In this document: one piece after another, positions 17,065 to 26,479 of the stretch | How the letters are laid out: the number at the start of each line of letters is the position of its first letter | Numbering within the stretch: position 1 is the stretch's first letter | Assembly (NCBI GenBank): GCA_017437965.1 | Contig: JAFRWN010000143.1 | Location: 1 to 64,000, forward strand | Origin: Lachnospiraceae bacterium | Lineage (GTDB): Bacteria; Bacillota; Clostridia; Lachnospirales; Lachnospiraceae | Length of the DNA stretch: 64,000 bases | Direction: 5' to 3' | Translations under genes and position numbers: made by a program | Notes under the pieces: generated by a model | Told to the model about the DNA's origin: nothing | Databases searched by the model: none | The model's input: only the letters and a program-made list of their open reading frames with translations

Positions 17065-18378
17065 CTATTCCTCATCTTTTCTTGCCATGCGTACTGTAAG
17101 CACCGATATAGCTCCGATGAAAAGCACTGCCGCTAAGATGACAGGTATTATTTTCATGTCTATACCGGTAGGGAGAACTCCATTCTTTGTATTGGTGAAA
17201 GTAACTGTATTAACCTCATAAATACCGGTACCGCTGTTAAGATAAGCAATTCTTGTATCGGAACCGCTTCCGGCGGTAGGTGTTGTTCCCGAGGCACCGT
17301 TGTCAGTCACCGTAACCTTTGTCGAATAACCTTCTTTGTCAAGGTCTTCACCGTTTAATTCGCGGACAGTATAGAAAGTTCCTTCATTAAGCCCGTAAAT
17401 TCTTATGCTCTGACCATGCTGAAGCTTAAACTCAAGGCTGCCGTTTCCGTTTGCATCAGTTTCAATGTACTGCTTTGTAGCAAGCACACTGTTTATTCCG
17501 TCTGCACCGCTTTCAACAACCATGTTGCTGATATCAACCTCATATTGGGCGTTTCCTACAGCATTGGATATATCCACTCTGAAATCGAAGAATTCGGATC
17601 TGTCAGACTGATTACCCGTTACGAACTTCTGAACAATAAGATCCGAGCTCGGATACTTATTAATAAATGAAGCGTTCTTTTCGGCACCTGAAGGATGTGA
17701 TGTTCCGCTGGTTGTAGTTCCCGAGATATATACCGGCGCATTTGTAACGCTGCCCTTATACATCACGATTCCGCTAACTCTCAAAGTGTCGGTACCGCTT
17801 GATGCGGTGTCTTCAACATAAACATCAATTGTTCTTTCTTCCTGATCAATATTGAATCCCTGTGTAGTCTGCTCATTTAAATGATATCGATATACACCCG
17901 GCTTACTGAAAGCAATACCTGAAAAATCGATAACGACCTGCTGAGCGGCATACTTTTTGTTTTCATCATTGGCAATGCCGTCACCGCTTGCTCCAGGAGT
18001 AGTCTGTGCACCGCTGGGAAAAGCAATCGAATAGCTACCTGAATTTTTAGAGGACGCCTCCGGAGCTGTTCCCGATGTAAAGATCACTGCTTTGTCCGCA
18101 TCGAGTCCGTCATATACGGGAATGGTTCCTTCTCCGCCCTTAGTACCGCTGGCATTTGTCAGGGCAAAATCAAAAACTGCTGTGGGCGGGATATTTGCAT
18201 CCTTTTCAAGAACCAGATACTTTGTAAAATTCAAAGTAGTTCCCGAAGTAGGCTCATAGGTAAATGCATCTTTCGCTCCGTTTACTGACTCAGCAAAAGC
18301 CGTAATTGATGCAATAACAATGATAATAACCGCTGTTACAATTGCAATCAGCCTGTTTCGTCGCTTAGCGTTTTTCAT
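17065..18378 (-). CDS. Shaft pilin A (FctA/Spy0128-like)
   Basis: This 437-aa pilin starts at 18378 (MKNAKRRNRLIAI), where GAAGGAG lies at the right distance. A longer in-frame start at 18420 has no ribosome site. Domain 1: FTKYLVLEKDANIPPTAVFDF, KPGVYRYHLNE, RTIDVYVED. Domain 2: DLIVQKFVTGNQSDRSEF to NTVTFTNTKNG. The sorting signal VLPTG is followed by a helix and a RKDEE tail. The order of strands, the repeated sentence-like motifs (LQHGQSIRIYGL, SGTTTSG linkers) and the tail match pilin A' closely. It is the first shaft pilin after the tip gene. Confidence 0.85.
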   Translation of the reverse strand: MKNAKRRNRLIAIVTAVIIIVIASITAFAESVNGAKDAFTYEPTSGTTLNFTKYLVLEKDANIPPTAVFDFALTNASGTKGGEGTIPVYDGLDADKAVIFTSGTAPEASSKNSGSYSIAFPSGAQTTPGASGDGIANDENKKYAAQQVVIDFSGIAFSKPGVYRYHLNEQTTQGFNIDQEERTIDVYVEDTASSGTDTLRVSGIVMYKGSVTNAPVYISGTTTSGTSHPSGAEKNASFINKYPSSDLIVQKFVTGNQSDRSEFFDFRVDISNAVGNAQYEVDISNMVVESGADGINSVLATKQYIETDANGNGSLEFKLQHGQSIRIYGLNEGTFYTVRELNGEDLDKEGYSTKVTVTDNGASGTTPTAGSGSDTRIAYLNSGTGIYEVNTVTFTNTKNGVLPTGIDMKIIPVILAAVLFIGAISVLTVRMARKDEE

Positions 18379-18437
18379 GTTTGTTCTCCTTCTAACGTCA
18401 TCTATTTCTACTTGTTCCAATTACTGATTTAACCACA

Positions 18438-21400
18438 TTACTCTTCGTCGCTTTCTTCCTCGTCTTCATCTTCCCTGCGTTTCTTTCCGCGTATAACAAG
18501 GAATACAACCACAGCCAAAGTAACAACGCCTGTTATCACAACAGGGAGGACTTTCATTATTACACCGGAAGGTACGATAGCACCCATTGTGTTTGTAACT
18601 GAAAGTTCGGTATCTTCCGAAACCGTAAAGGTCTTAGTTTTTACCGTCTCTGCCGATTGACTATTAAGCTTGAATGTTGTTTCATATTCTTCCGCACCAT
18701 TTTCAGTGACGGTCACCTCCGAATCTGCCGGAAGCGTGATCACAACCTCATCATTATGGCGAAGCTTGATTATATCGCCGGAATGAAGCGGATCTGCCTG
18801 TTCCACACCATTCTTGGACCAAACGAACTCATCCTCAGAAGTAGCTCCCGCAACACAGAATTCAAAATCAAATTCTTTAGATCTGTCGCCAAACGAGCCC
18901 TTGACAATTTTGGTGATTGTAAGGGTTGTATCGGTGACATCTGTCTTAGTATTAGGAACATTGATTATATAGGCATGTTGGGTTCCGGTTTCATTATCTT
19001 CACTTGTGAAAAATCCTAATTCAAAAGAATTAACAACCTCAATCACACCCATTTTTGAAATTGTAAATATGATGTCATGATCAAGCCCTGTATAGCCCTC
19101 AGGTGCTGTTATCTCAGTCAGATAATAAGTTCCGGGATCAAGCGTCTGATCAATTTTAGGAATACATCCATCCGCAGCTGTTACCAGATCTTCGTAACCC
19201 TCCATCGGATAATAATCCTTAACAATGCTTCCATTGTTTCCGGTTTTTCCTTCATATAATTTGAAATGGGCACCTTCAAGTGATTCATTCGAATATTTAT
19301 CTTTCTTGAATGCATCAAAGGTAAACGGTTTATTACGCACGTCAATATATGCAATAAGATCGCCATCGTTTAATGCACTGGGTCTTACCTGATACCATTC
19401 TCCGTCACCTTGTGTGCTAACAGTATCAAGATTAGATACACTAAACTCAATAGGACTCTGCATTCCAATATAACCTTTCGGAGCCTCAATCTGTGTCAAA
19501 ACATATTCCAAACCGGAATCAAATGCTCCGCTTTCATCGTATAATACAGTTACCCTTCCTCTTGAATTTGAAGTAAATATACCGACTACTTTACCGCTGA
19601 CTTTTTCTTTAAGCTCAAATTTTCCACCGGCAAGACTTTCAGCATAATCCCATTTATATAATGTAATCTCAATTCCGCCTCCTCGGGTATTTGAGATAAC
19701 ATCCGTTCTGACTGATCCGGCATCATCGTCTTCATCATCATGAGACTCTCCCGTTCCCTGTTCATAAGTAACAGTATATGAATGGGTTTCATAATCTGTA
19801 GAGCCATAAGCGATGGATCTGATATCAGTAATACCTCCATCGTCAATAGGTGTTACAGAACCATACGAACTTACTATTCCGTATTCATTAACGACAGGAT
19901 TAACTACTTTTACTTCACGAACCACATAATCCTCAAATGAATATCCTTCATCCAGTTCTTCCAGGAAATATCTGACCGAAGTATCAGGATGAACCATTGG
20001 CTTTATCGTACCGGGAACCAAAATATATTCCTGAGTTGAAGGATTCACCTTATAAACAGCGAAATAAACGGTATCATGGGAAGTAGCAAAATCTGCATCA
20101 CTCCATATTTTATCAGCCTGTATTCCCCAGCCACGCTTGTTAACAACGGTCATATACGGAGATTCATTTTTTCTTACCCGACCTTCATTGGCCGTATCTC
20201 CCTCTTCAATATTATATGTACCATCTACTCTTGAATATTCTTTTAGACTATATCCAACCGGGTTATCCCATTCTCTTTCTTCAACTTTAAACTTAGTACC
20301 TGCCGGGATATTGTACACTTCCACATCATAACCGGCCGGAATCTTAGAAATCGTTCCGTTCGTCGATGTTTCAAACGTAACAAGTTCCTTTTGTTCCTGA
20401 GTCAACGATTTATAATCCGTCCATGAAGTCTCCGAAAAGCTTTGGCTTGAAGCATTCCATCTGCAAAGTTTTCCATCCGGAGTTTTAACACTATACTTGT
20501 ACATATAAGCAAGTTCAAGCGTACTATCATCCACACCATTAGAAAGGTACAAACGATAGCTGAAAGTAGTATCATCTTTTGAAGCATCTAACTCATTACC
20601 ACTTTCATCTAAAAGCTTTTTATGAATTGTCAGTGTTCTTAAACCAGCCGGATCAACATGATTTTCAAAGGTTACTCTTGGTCTGTGCTCAACAGTATCA
20701 GGAGTAGTTTCATATTTTTTATATGCTTTACCATTTGTATCAGTAGTATTGTTGACTACATCACCGTTATATTTTACCTCATTATACACATCACTGTTAA
20801 TACCACACTCAACAATTTTGTACTCTATAGTATTAATAGGGAAAGCAATTTCAGCACTTTTACCCGGAGCCAAGAAAAATACAGAATCATATACATCTCC
20901 ACTAGGAGTAGAATAATGCTCTTTGTAGCTTACGCTTTGAACCGAATTCTGATATTTGACAAAAATATGATTTTCATCATTAGTAAGTAACTTAAAACCT
21001 TCGTCTTCATCATCTTTATACCAAATCTGGAAAGGATACTCAACAAGGGAAAAATCCACATCGTTAGATCCGGTTATCTCCTTAGATAAAACAACGCTAC
21101 CCGGAGTAACATATGTAAGATTAAAACGCATATGAAGATTAGAAGCACCAGCACCTCTCTCCATATAAAAAACTTTCATATTATGTGATGAATAGTCTTT
21201 AAAAACAGTTTCGTATTCTCCTCCTACTTTGTCAAAAAACCGATCAAGATAAGTATTAACAGCATTTACAACTTCTATACTGTTTCTATATGTTTGAATT
21301 TCTTCTTCTGTTGCTGAATCATGCTCTTCCTTATATGCGTTAACCAATCTTGAAATATAATTTTCTTTGAACACATCTCTCAGATTTGTGTGAACATCAT

Positions 21401-24275
21401 TTACAACTACTTCACCATTAGCAAAGTTAACATTTCCTGCTAACGCACTATGAATCCCCCCGAGATCGATAACAAGTTCGCCGTCAACGTAAAGCCAGAA
21501 ATCATCGTCTCCTGTGAATTCAAAAATCATATCATGTCCCCATGCATCTTTTCCACGCGGAGTCTGCTCAAATTTTGCCTCAAGTTCAAGTCCGAACTGA
21601 TAATTCGGATTATTTACAAGTAAAAGCTTTTCATACTTTCTGGGATCAGATTCGGGCAATTCTTCTTGAAGTGCATCATATATATTTTCGGGGTTTTTAT
21701 TTATAATATAATTGCCGGCCACAATATCGTTAAACGGCATAAACTGACCATGCTTCAAGCTTGGTTTTTCCGAATTATCCATAGAACCGATTTCTTTATA
21801 GACGGTAAAATCCCCACTGTCATTACCCTTCAATGTTGCAAAGTTCTGACAACTGTCATACTCAAAATAGCCGGTAGCATTGTATGTACTTTCAATAAAT
21901 AGATGATTTACTTCCTTTGCGTTTTTATAAAGCTCATACAGGGATTTTCCCGCTGAAGTGGTAGGATAATCTCCTTTTTCAGAATCAATTATAAGATTAG
22001 TTGAAAGAATCTCCGATTCTGGTTCAAACGGATGGCTTTCATAACTCGTACTATCTCCTAAAATATTTTCTTGTACGGTTTTATTTGCATAATCTACTAT
22101 TTTCATGGTTATGCCATATTTATCATTATCAATTGTCTTAACCTCTGTAAGTGTTGGAACCACCGGTTCCATTACAGCAAAATAAAATGTTTCAGCTTTA
22201 GATCTGGATGTCGAAGCAATTTTGCCATTTACAATATCCGACTTTAATCCAGCATAAGCGTAATAAGAATCATCCCATGCAAGAATATCCGTATAATACT
22301 CATTATCTCTTCTTCCGGGAAGGTTAATACCGATAGTATTATCTGATAAAACCTGTCCCGCATTTATCTGTGGAGCCAGATACTTCCTTGAATAAGGATT
22401 ATAGAGTTCGTAGTAATAATTTGGCGTTGTTGTTCCTTCGTAGTAATATTCCGTAAAATCCCATAAAAAAGTATTGAACTTGGTCCCCACCCACATGATA
22501 TCGTCACCACGTTCATAGCAAGGAACAAGACTTCCATCATAATCAACGGCATAGAAATCATACTTTTTTTTATCATAGTCCCATACTCTTGTATATATTA
22601 TTACGCTTTTTCCATTCGCAACATTAATTGTGTCCGAAACGCTTACTTTATTTGCCGAATATACTACAAAATCATCGTTAGTATAATCATTACTATATGA
22701 TATCAGATTCAACCACATATTGGAATCAGTAGCAGAGTCATTGACAAGTTTATATACTCCTTCCGTATAGCAGATTACTTTTCCATTACATAAAAGCTTT
22801 ACCTTTCCCTCGTTCGAACCTGTTCCCGGAGTAACCACTATAGAAGATGCTTCTTCTTTATCAACGAAAGAAAAAACATCTCCTGAAATCTTCAAATATT
22901 TTTCCACACCGTTAACAAGCGCAGAAATACTGTAAGTGTCCTTTCCTTCAGAATGGAACGTCCACATTGATACATCGCTGTCAGAAGTAACAAAGAGCAC
23001 CTTATCATCATTAATCGGATCAATTCTCGTCATTGCTATCTTCGAATTAAGAGATTTATTGTCCTTTAATTTAGCCATTAAAGCCTTACCCGATGAACTA
23101 CTATCATAGTACATTAGGCCATAAGATTTACCATCCAGTTTGTAGACATCGTCAGGCGTTTCAATCGAAGAAACAAAAACGGCTCCAATTCTACTGTTTT
23201 CATTAGTACCATCATTATAAAATCTAATACCACTACCACCGTTCGAGTGCGTCAGCCATTTATTTTGTCCTTTTATTTTAAACTGAAAAATATTTGGAGC
23301 GTAATTTGAATTAACACTTGCTTCAAAAGCAGTTGCATCTGTAGGAACTGTACCATCGGAATTTGCTTCTGTTAATCCAATTAAATTACCACTGGTATTT
23401 TTAATATATTTTTTTGTGCTGCCCACAAATGTATAAATGTAGTAATATCCATTTTTCTCTTCTACATACCATATAGCGGCTGCCGACATAGTATCTGTTT
23501 CAATAAAAGCATTATTTCCGTTCAATGTACTGGTAAAATATTTATTATTATTATCTAATGTAGTATAGTAGAGTATCAACCCAGCATTTGCTGCTTTATC
23601 TTCATTTGCAGGATCGGTATCAATTAATAACGAATCTAAACTGTCAGCATTTTCAGGAACTGTCTCATAAGTCTCCGGTCCCTCCACTATCTCATACACA
23701 CTAAACCCATCCGCTTCAAAGCATACCTTCCCCTCTTCAACAACGATATTCTCCACCTTTTCCCTTGTTCCGTCGTCTTTGACGTGCCAAAGCTCAAGGT
23801 TTTCGGACACACTGATTCTGGGGTCGTTGATAGTTACTGTGATGGGATAGTTTTCGATGGGCTGGAATTCGGTGCTGTCTGCCAGATTGCTTTCGCTGAT
23901 AGTGATGTCATATGCCGCGATCACGCCGTTTTCGGTCATGGTTCCGTCGATGGACATGGTTTTAAGACGTCCCGATTCAACATAATCATCGGTCACGTCG
24001 ACAGCGCTCGCCTCTGCTCCTTCCGGCATCAGGCCGTGGAGAGTCACGGATTTATCTTTATTTTCTTCATCGGGATAAACTTCAAGACTCTGGATCTGAT
24101 AGACCATTTCGTCATCCGCCTGGGCATTGCCTGCGGTTGCCAGCCTGTCGGCAACTGCGGTTGTCCTCGGAAGATTCGAAAAATAAGCAAAGGAGACAAG
24201 CACGCCAAAAAGCATGGTAATAGCACATACCATGCTAACGACTCTGGCTGATTTTTGTCTCCTTCTAACGTTCAT
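18438..24275 (-). CDS. Very large pilus tip adhesin with fibro-slime and SpaA/CnaB domains
   Basis: This protein has about 1945 residues. It starts with a signal segment (residues ~10-40), then a region of aromatic-rich repeats (about 210-740) with no family I recognise. A fibro-slime/PA14-like domain follows, with GDDDFWLYVDGELVIDLGG near 923. Then come CnaB-like domains near 1210, 1533 (ITLYKWD, ending TQIEAPKGYIG) and 1654 (ending TEITAPEGYTG), a final domain, the sorting signal IVPSG, a membrane helix and an acidic tail. This layout is that of pilus tip adhesins of gut Firmicutes. The start could be the ATG at 24275 or an in-frame TTG at 24287; neither has an ideal ribosome site. Codons for about residues 200-1750 are much richer in A/T than the neighbours. 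Confidence 0.85.
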   Translation of the reverse strand: MNVRRRQKSARVVSMVCAITMLFGVLVSFAYFSNLPRTTAVADRLATAGNAQADDEMVYQIQSLEVYPDEENKDKSVTLHGLMPEGAEASAVDVTDDYVESGRLKTMSIDGTMTENGVIAAYDITISESNLADSTEFQPIENYPITVTINDPRISVSENLELWHVKDDGTREKVENIVVEEGKVCFEADGFSVYEIVEGPETYETVPENADSLDSLLIDTDPANEDKAANAGLILYYTTLDNNNKYFTSTLNGNNAFIETDTMSAAAIWYVEEKNGYYYIYTFVGSTKKYIKNTSGNLIGLTEANSDGTVPTDATAFEASVNSNYAPNIFQFKIKGQNKWLTHSNGGSGIRFYNDGTNENSRIGAVFVSSIETPDDVYKLDGKSYGLMYYDSSSSGKALMAKLKDNKSLNSKIAMTRIDPINDDKVLFVTSDSDVSMWTFHSEGKDTYSISALVNGVEKYLKISGDVFSFVDKEEASSIVVTPGTGSNEGKVKLLCNGKVICYTEGVYKLVNDSATDSNMWLNLISYSNDYTNDDFVVYSANKVSVSDTINVANGKSVIIYTRVWDYDKKKYDFYAVDYDGSLVPCYERGDDIMWVGTKFNTFLWDFTEYYYEGTTTPNYYYELYNPYSRKYLAPQINAGQVLSDNTIGINLPGRRDNEYYTDILAWDDSYYAYAGLKSDIVNGKIASTSRSKAETFYFAVMEPVVPTLTEVKTIDNDKYGITMKIVDYANKTVQENILGDSTSYESHPFEPESEILSTNLIIDSEKGDYPTTSAGKSLYELYKNAKEVNHLFIESTYNATGYFEYDSCQNFATLKGNDSGDFTVYKEIGSMDNSEKPSLKHGQFMPFNDIVAGNYIINKNPENIYDALQEELPESDPRKYEKLLLVNNPNYQFGLELEAKFEQTPRGKDAWGHDMIFEFTGDDDFWLYVDGELVIDLGGIHSALAGNVNFANGEVVVNDVHTNLRDVFKENYISRLVNAYKEEHDSATEEEIQTYRNSIEVVNAVNTYLDRFFDKVGGEYETVFKDYSSHNMKVFYMERGAGASNLHMRFNLTYVTPGSVVLSKEITGSNDVDFSLVEYPFQIWYKDDEDEGFKLLTNDENHIFVKYQNSVQSVSYKEHYSTPSGDVYDSVFFLAPGKSAEIAFPINTIEYKIVECGINSDVYNEVKYNGDVVNNTTDTNGKAYKKYETTPDTVEHRPRVTFENHVDPAGLRTLTIHKKLLDESGNELDASKDDTTFSYRLYLSNGVDDSTLELAYMYKYSVKTPDGKLCRWNASSQSFSETSWTDYKSLTQEQKELVTFETSTNGTISKIPAGYDVEVYNIPAGTKFKVEEREWDNPVGYSLKEYSRVDGTYNIEEGDTANEGRVRKNESPYMTVVNKRGWGIQADKIWSDADFATSHDTVYFAVYKVNPSTQEYILVPGTIKPMVHPDTSVRYFLEELDEGYSFEDYVVREVKVVNPVVNEYGIVSSYGSVTPIDDGGITDIRSIAYGSTDYETHSYTVTYEQGTGESHDDEDDDAGSVRTDVISNTRGGGIEITLYKWDYAESLAGGKFELKEKVSGKVVGIFTSNSRGRVTVLYDESGAFDSGLEYVLTQIEAPKGYIGMQSPIEFSVSNLDTVSTQGDGEWYQVRPSALNDGDLIAYIDVRNKPFTFDAFKKDKYSNESLEGAHFKLYEGKTGNNGSIVKDYYPMEGYEDLVTAADGCIPKIDQTLDPGTYYLTEITAPEGYTGLDHDIIFTISKMGVIEVVNSFELGFFTSEDNETGTQHAYIINVPNTKTDVTDTTLTITKIVKGSFGDRSKEFDFEFCVAGATSEDEFVWSKNGVEQADPLHSGDIIKLRHNDEVVITLPADSEVTVTENGAEEYETTFKLNSQSAETVKTKTFTVSEDTELSVTNTMGAIVPSGVIMKVLPVVITGVVTLAVVVFLVIRGKKRREDEDEEESDEE

Positions 24276-24346
24276 TTCCCCTAACAAACGCCCCTTCCGC
24301 GTATGTCAAACCATATTTTTTCGGTTAAGCTAAAAAACCACTATTC

Positions 24347-24383
24347 ATTATATTCCTATTATTATCACAATTCTATCACAATT
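24347..24383 (-). promoter_or_regulatory. Pilus operon promoter region with paired direct repeats
   Basis: On the minus strand a TATAAT (24347-24352) is the likely -10. No consensus -35 is present. Instead a perfect ten-base repeat, AATTGTGATA, occurs twice (24374-24383 and 24363-24372) with an 11-base period and covers the -35 position. Repeats spaced by one helical turn suggest binding by a dimeric activator. Confidence 0.5.
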
Positions 24384-24405
24384 TTACAAAAATATCAATT
24401 TTTTT

Positions 24406-25281
24406 CTACCTTTTCACTATATTTTTGTAGCATTCGGGCCTTCTGTCCCTGAAAAGGCCCCATTCAAGCCTGGCCTTGCGGATGCTTTCAAGGTCATATT
24501 CCGAAATCAGTATCGCATCACCGCTTCTTCCTGCTTCGGCAACCACCGCTCCCGTTTCGTCAGTCATGAAGCTTGTCCCGTAGAAGCAAAGCGAGGAGCT
24601 CTGGTTTGAGTTTTCGGGGCAGGGAACAACGGTTTCCGTGCCGTAACGGTTTGCCGCGATGACGGGCACAATGTTCGCTGCGGCATGGCCCTGCATGGTC
24701 CTTTGCCAGTGCCTGCTGCTGTCCACCTCAAGTATCGGCTCGCTGCCGATCGCCGTGGGATAAAAAATCAGGTCGGCGCCGTCAAGCGCAAGACATCTGG
24801 CAGTTTCGGGGAACCACTGGTCCCAGCATATGCCGGCTCCTATGCGTCCGAATTTTGTATCAAAAACCTTAAATCCGGTGTTGCCGGGAGTAAAGTAGAA
24901 CTTTTCCTGGTAAAAATGATCGTCGGGAATGTGGGTTTTACGGTAAACGCCCAGGTTTTTTCCGTCGGCATCAATGACCGCCAGGGAATTGTACAGCACA
25001 TTCCCGTCGCGCTCATAAAAGCTTACAAGCACAACTACCCCCTTGCTTTTTGCAAGCTCCGAAAAGGTCTTTACCGCAAGGTTTTCTTCGGTTTTTTCGG
25101 CAAAATCATAGTACTCATAGCGCCTTTCCTGGCAGAAATACTGTCTTTCAAAAAGCTCGGGCAAGAGAACAATGTTTGCCCCCATGTCGGCTGCTTTTCC
25201 TGCCATCTCGGCAGCCTTATTTATGTTTCTTGTTCTGTCATTTGTACAATCCATCTGAATGGCACAGGCTTTTACTGTCAT
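24406..25281 (-). CDS. aguB: N-carbamoylputrescine amidase
   Basis: This 291-aa nitrilase-superfamily enzyme hydrolyses N-carbamoylputrescine to putrescine, CO2 and ammonia. The Glu-Lys-Cys triad is visible: PELFE (about 42), RKTHIPDDHFYQE (about 114) and GICWDQWFPE (about 151). The EVDSSRHWQRTMQGHAAAN segment is typical of AguB. It is the last gene of the polyamine operon, 43 bases after aguA, whose product makes its substrate. No terminator is visible before the pilus promoter, so some read-through is possible. Confidence 0.92.
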   Translation of the reverse strand: MTVKACAIQMDCTNDRTRNINKAAEMAGKAADMGANIVLLPELFERQYFCQERRYEYYDFAEKTEENLAVKTFSELAKSKGVVVLVSFYERDGNVLYNSLAVIDADGKNLGVYRKTHIPDDHFYQEKFYFTPGNTGFKVFDTKFGRIGAGICWDQWFPETARCLALDGADLIFYPTAIGSEPILEVDSSRHWQRTMQGHAAANIVPVIAANRYGTETVVPCPENSNQSSSLCFYGTSFMTDETGAVVAEAGRSGDAILISEYDLESIRKARLEWGLFRDRRPECYKNIVKR

Positions 25282-25324
25282 GTTACCGCTCGCTTTCGTT
25301 TATATATGTCTGTATTCGTTGATC

Positions 25325-26443
25325 TCACTGCGGCAGCTGCATCGTGATGCAGTGGATGTTTCCTCCGCCCTGGAGTATTGCCATGGCAGGAACCGGAACC
25401 ACCTTTCTGTTTCCGGCAACGCCCTCAAGGATCCCGATTGCCCTTCTGTCGCTCTCCTCATTTTCACCGCCGAAAACCGGAACTAAGATCGAACTGTTGG
25501 TAAAAAAGAAATTTACATAGCTGGCGGCCAGCCTTTCACCGACCTCGCGCATGTCTTCTCCTGTTTCGAATTCATAGCCGGAAAGAAGCTTTTCGTCGAC
25601 AAGTATTGGATGTTCCGGTATCGGAAGCTTTGTAACCTTAATTTTCCTGCCCAGTGCATCGGTCTCATTTTCAAGGTAATCAAGGCTTGCCTTTGAAAGC
25701 GCGTACTGGGGATCGTTTTTATCGTCAGTCCATGCGAGCACCACATGCGCAGGCGAAACGAAGGCGCAGACATTGTCGACATGCTCATCCGTCTCGTCGT
25801 TATATATCCCCCTTGGCAGCCAGAGTACCTTCTGTCCGCCCAGATACTTTTTTAAATTTTCTTCGATCTCAGCCTTGTCAAGCCCGGGATTTCTTCCGGG
25901 AGACAGCAGGCAGCTTTCGGTTACCATTATCGTTCCTTCGCCGTCGGTGTGTACCGAACCGCCTTCAAGTATGAAGTTTCCGGCATCATAGCAGTCAAGC
26001 GACAGTTCTTTACAGACCTTCTGCGCCAGCTCATTATCCTTCCTCCAGTCGGCATAGAGCCCGTTATATTCACCGCCCCAGGCATTAAAACCAAAGTCGA
26101 TCCCTCTCACCGTCCTGCCGTTTGTGACAAAGACGGGGCATACATCCCTTGCCCATGAGTCATCGGTTTCAAAACTTAGAAGCGAAATATTGTCTTCTGT
26201 CCCGCCTTCTGCCCTAAGATATGCCAGAGCTTCCTCTTCATGCTCTTTTCCGACTATCACATATGCCTGTTCATCCCGGGCAATTGCGTGTATCACAGCC
26301 GAAAAGGCCACGCATGCGGCCCTTCTGTCTGTGCCGAAGCTACCCGGCCTGTGCGGCCAGATTACAAACGACGCCCTGTGTTTTTCATATTCCGCAGGCA
26401 TATGAAAGCCGTCTGCAGAGGGTGATCCGTTTAATATTTTCAA
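25325..26443 (-). CDS. aguA: Agmatine deiminase
   Basis: This 372-aa guanidine-modifying enzyme converts agmatine to N-carbamoylputrescine. Family marks: MPAEYEKHRASFVIWPHRPGS at the start, WARDVCPVFV, the FNAWGGEYNGLY segment, the DETDEHVDNVCAFV stretch with the catalytic His/Asp, and the nucleophilic cysteine in GGGNIHCITMQLP (about 364). The start is a TTG at 26443 with GGAGG five bases before it. It lies between nspC and aguB in the polyamine operon. Confidence 0.93.
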   Translation of the reverse strand: MKILNGSPSADGFHMPAEYEKHRASFVIWPHRPGSFGTDRRAACVAFSAVIHAIARDEQAYVIVGKEHEEEALAYLRAEGGTEDNISLLSFETDDSWARDVCPVFVTNGRTVRGIDFGFNAWGGEYNGLYADWRKDNELAQKVCKELSLDCYDAGNFILEGGSVHTDGEGTIMVTESCLLSPGRNPGLDKAEIEENLKKYLGGQKVLWLPRGIYNDETDEHVDNVCAFVSPAHVVLAWTDDKNDPQYALSKASLDYLENETDALGRKIKVTKLPIPEHPILVDEKLLSGYEFETGEDMREVGERLAASYVNFFFTNSSILVPVFGGENEESDRRAIGILEGVAGNRKVVPVPAMAILQGGGNIHCITMQLPQ

Positions 26444-26479
26444 TTTATCCTCCGTTTGTCCGCCGATCCTGCCATCAGT

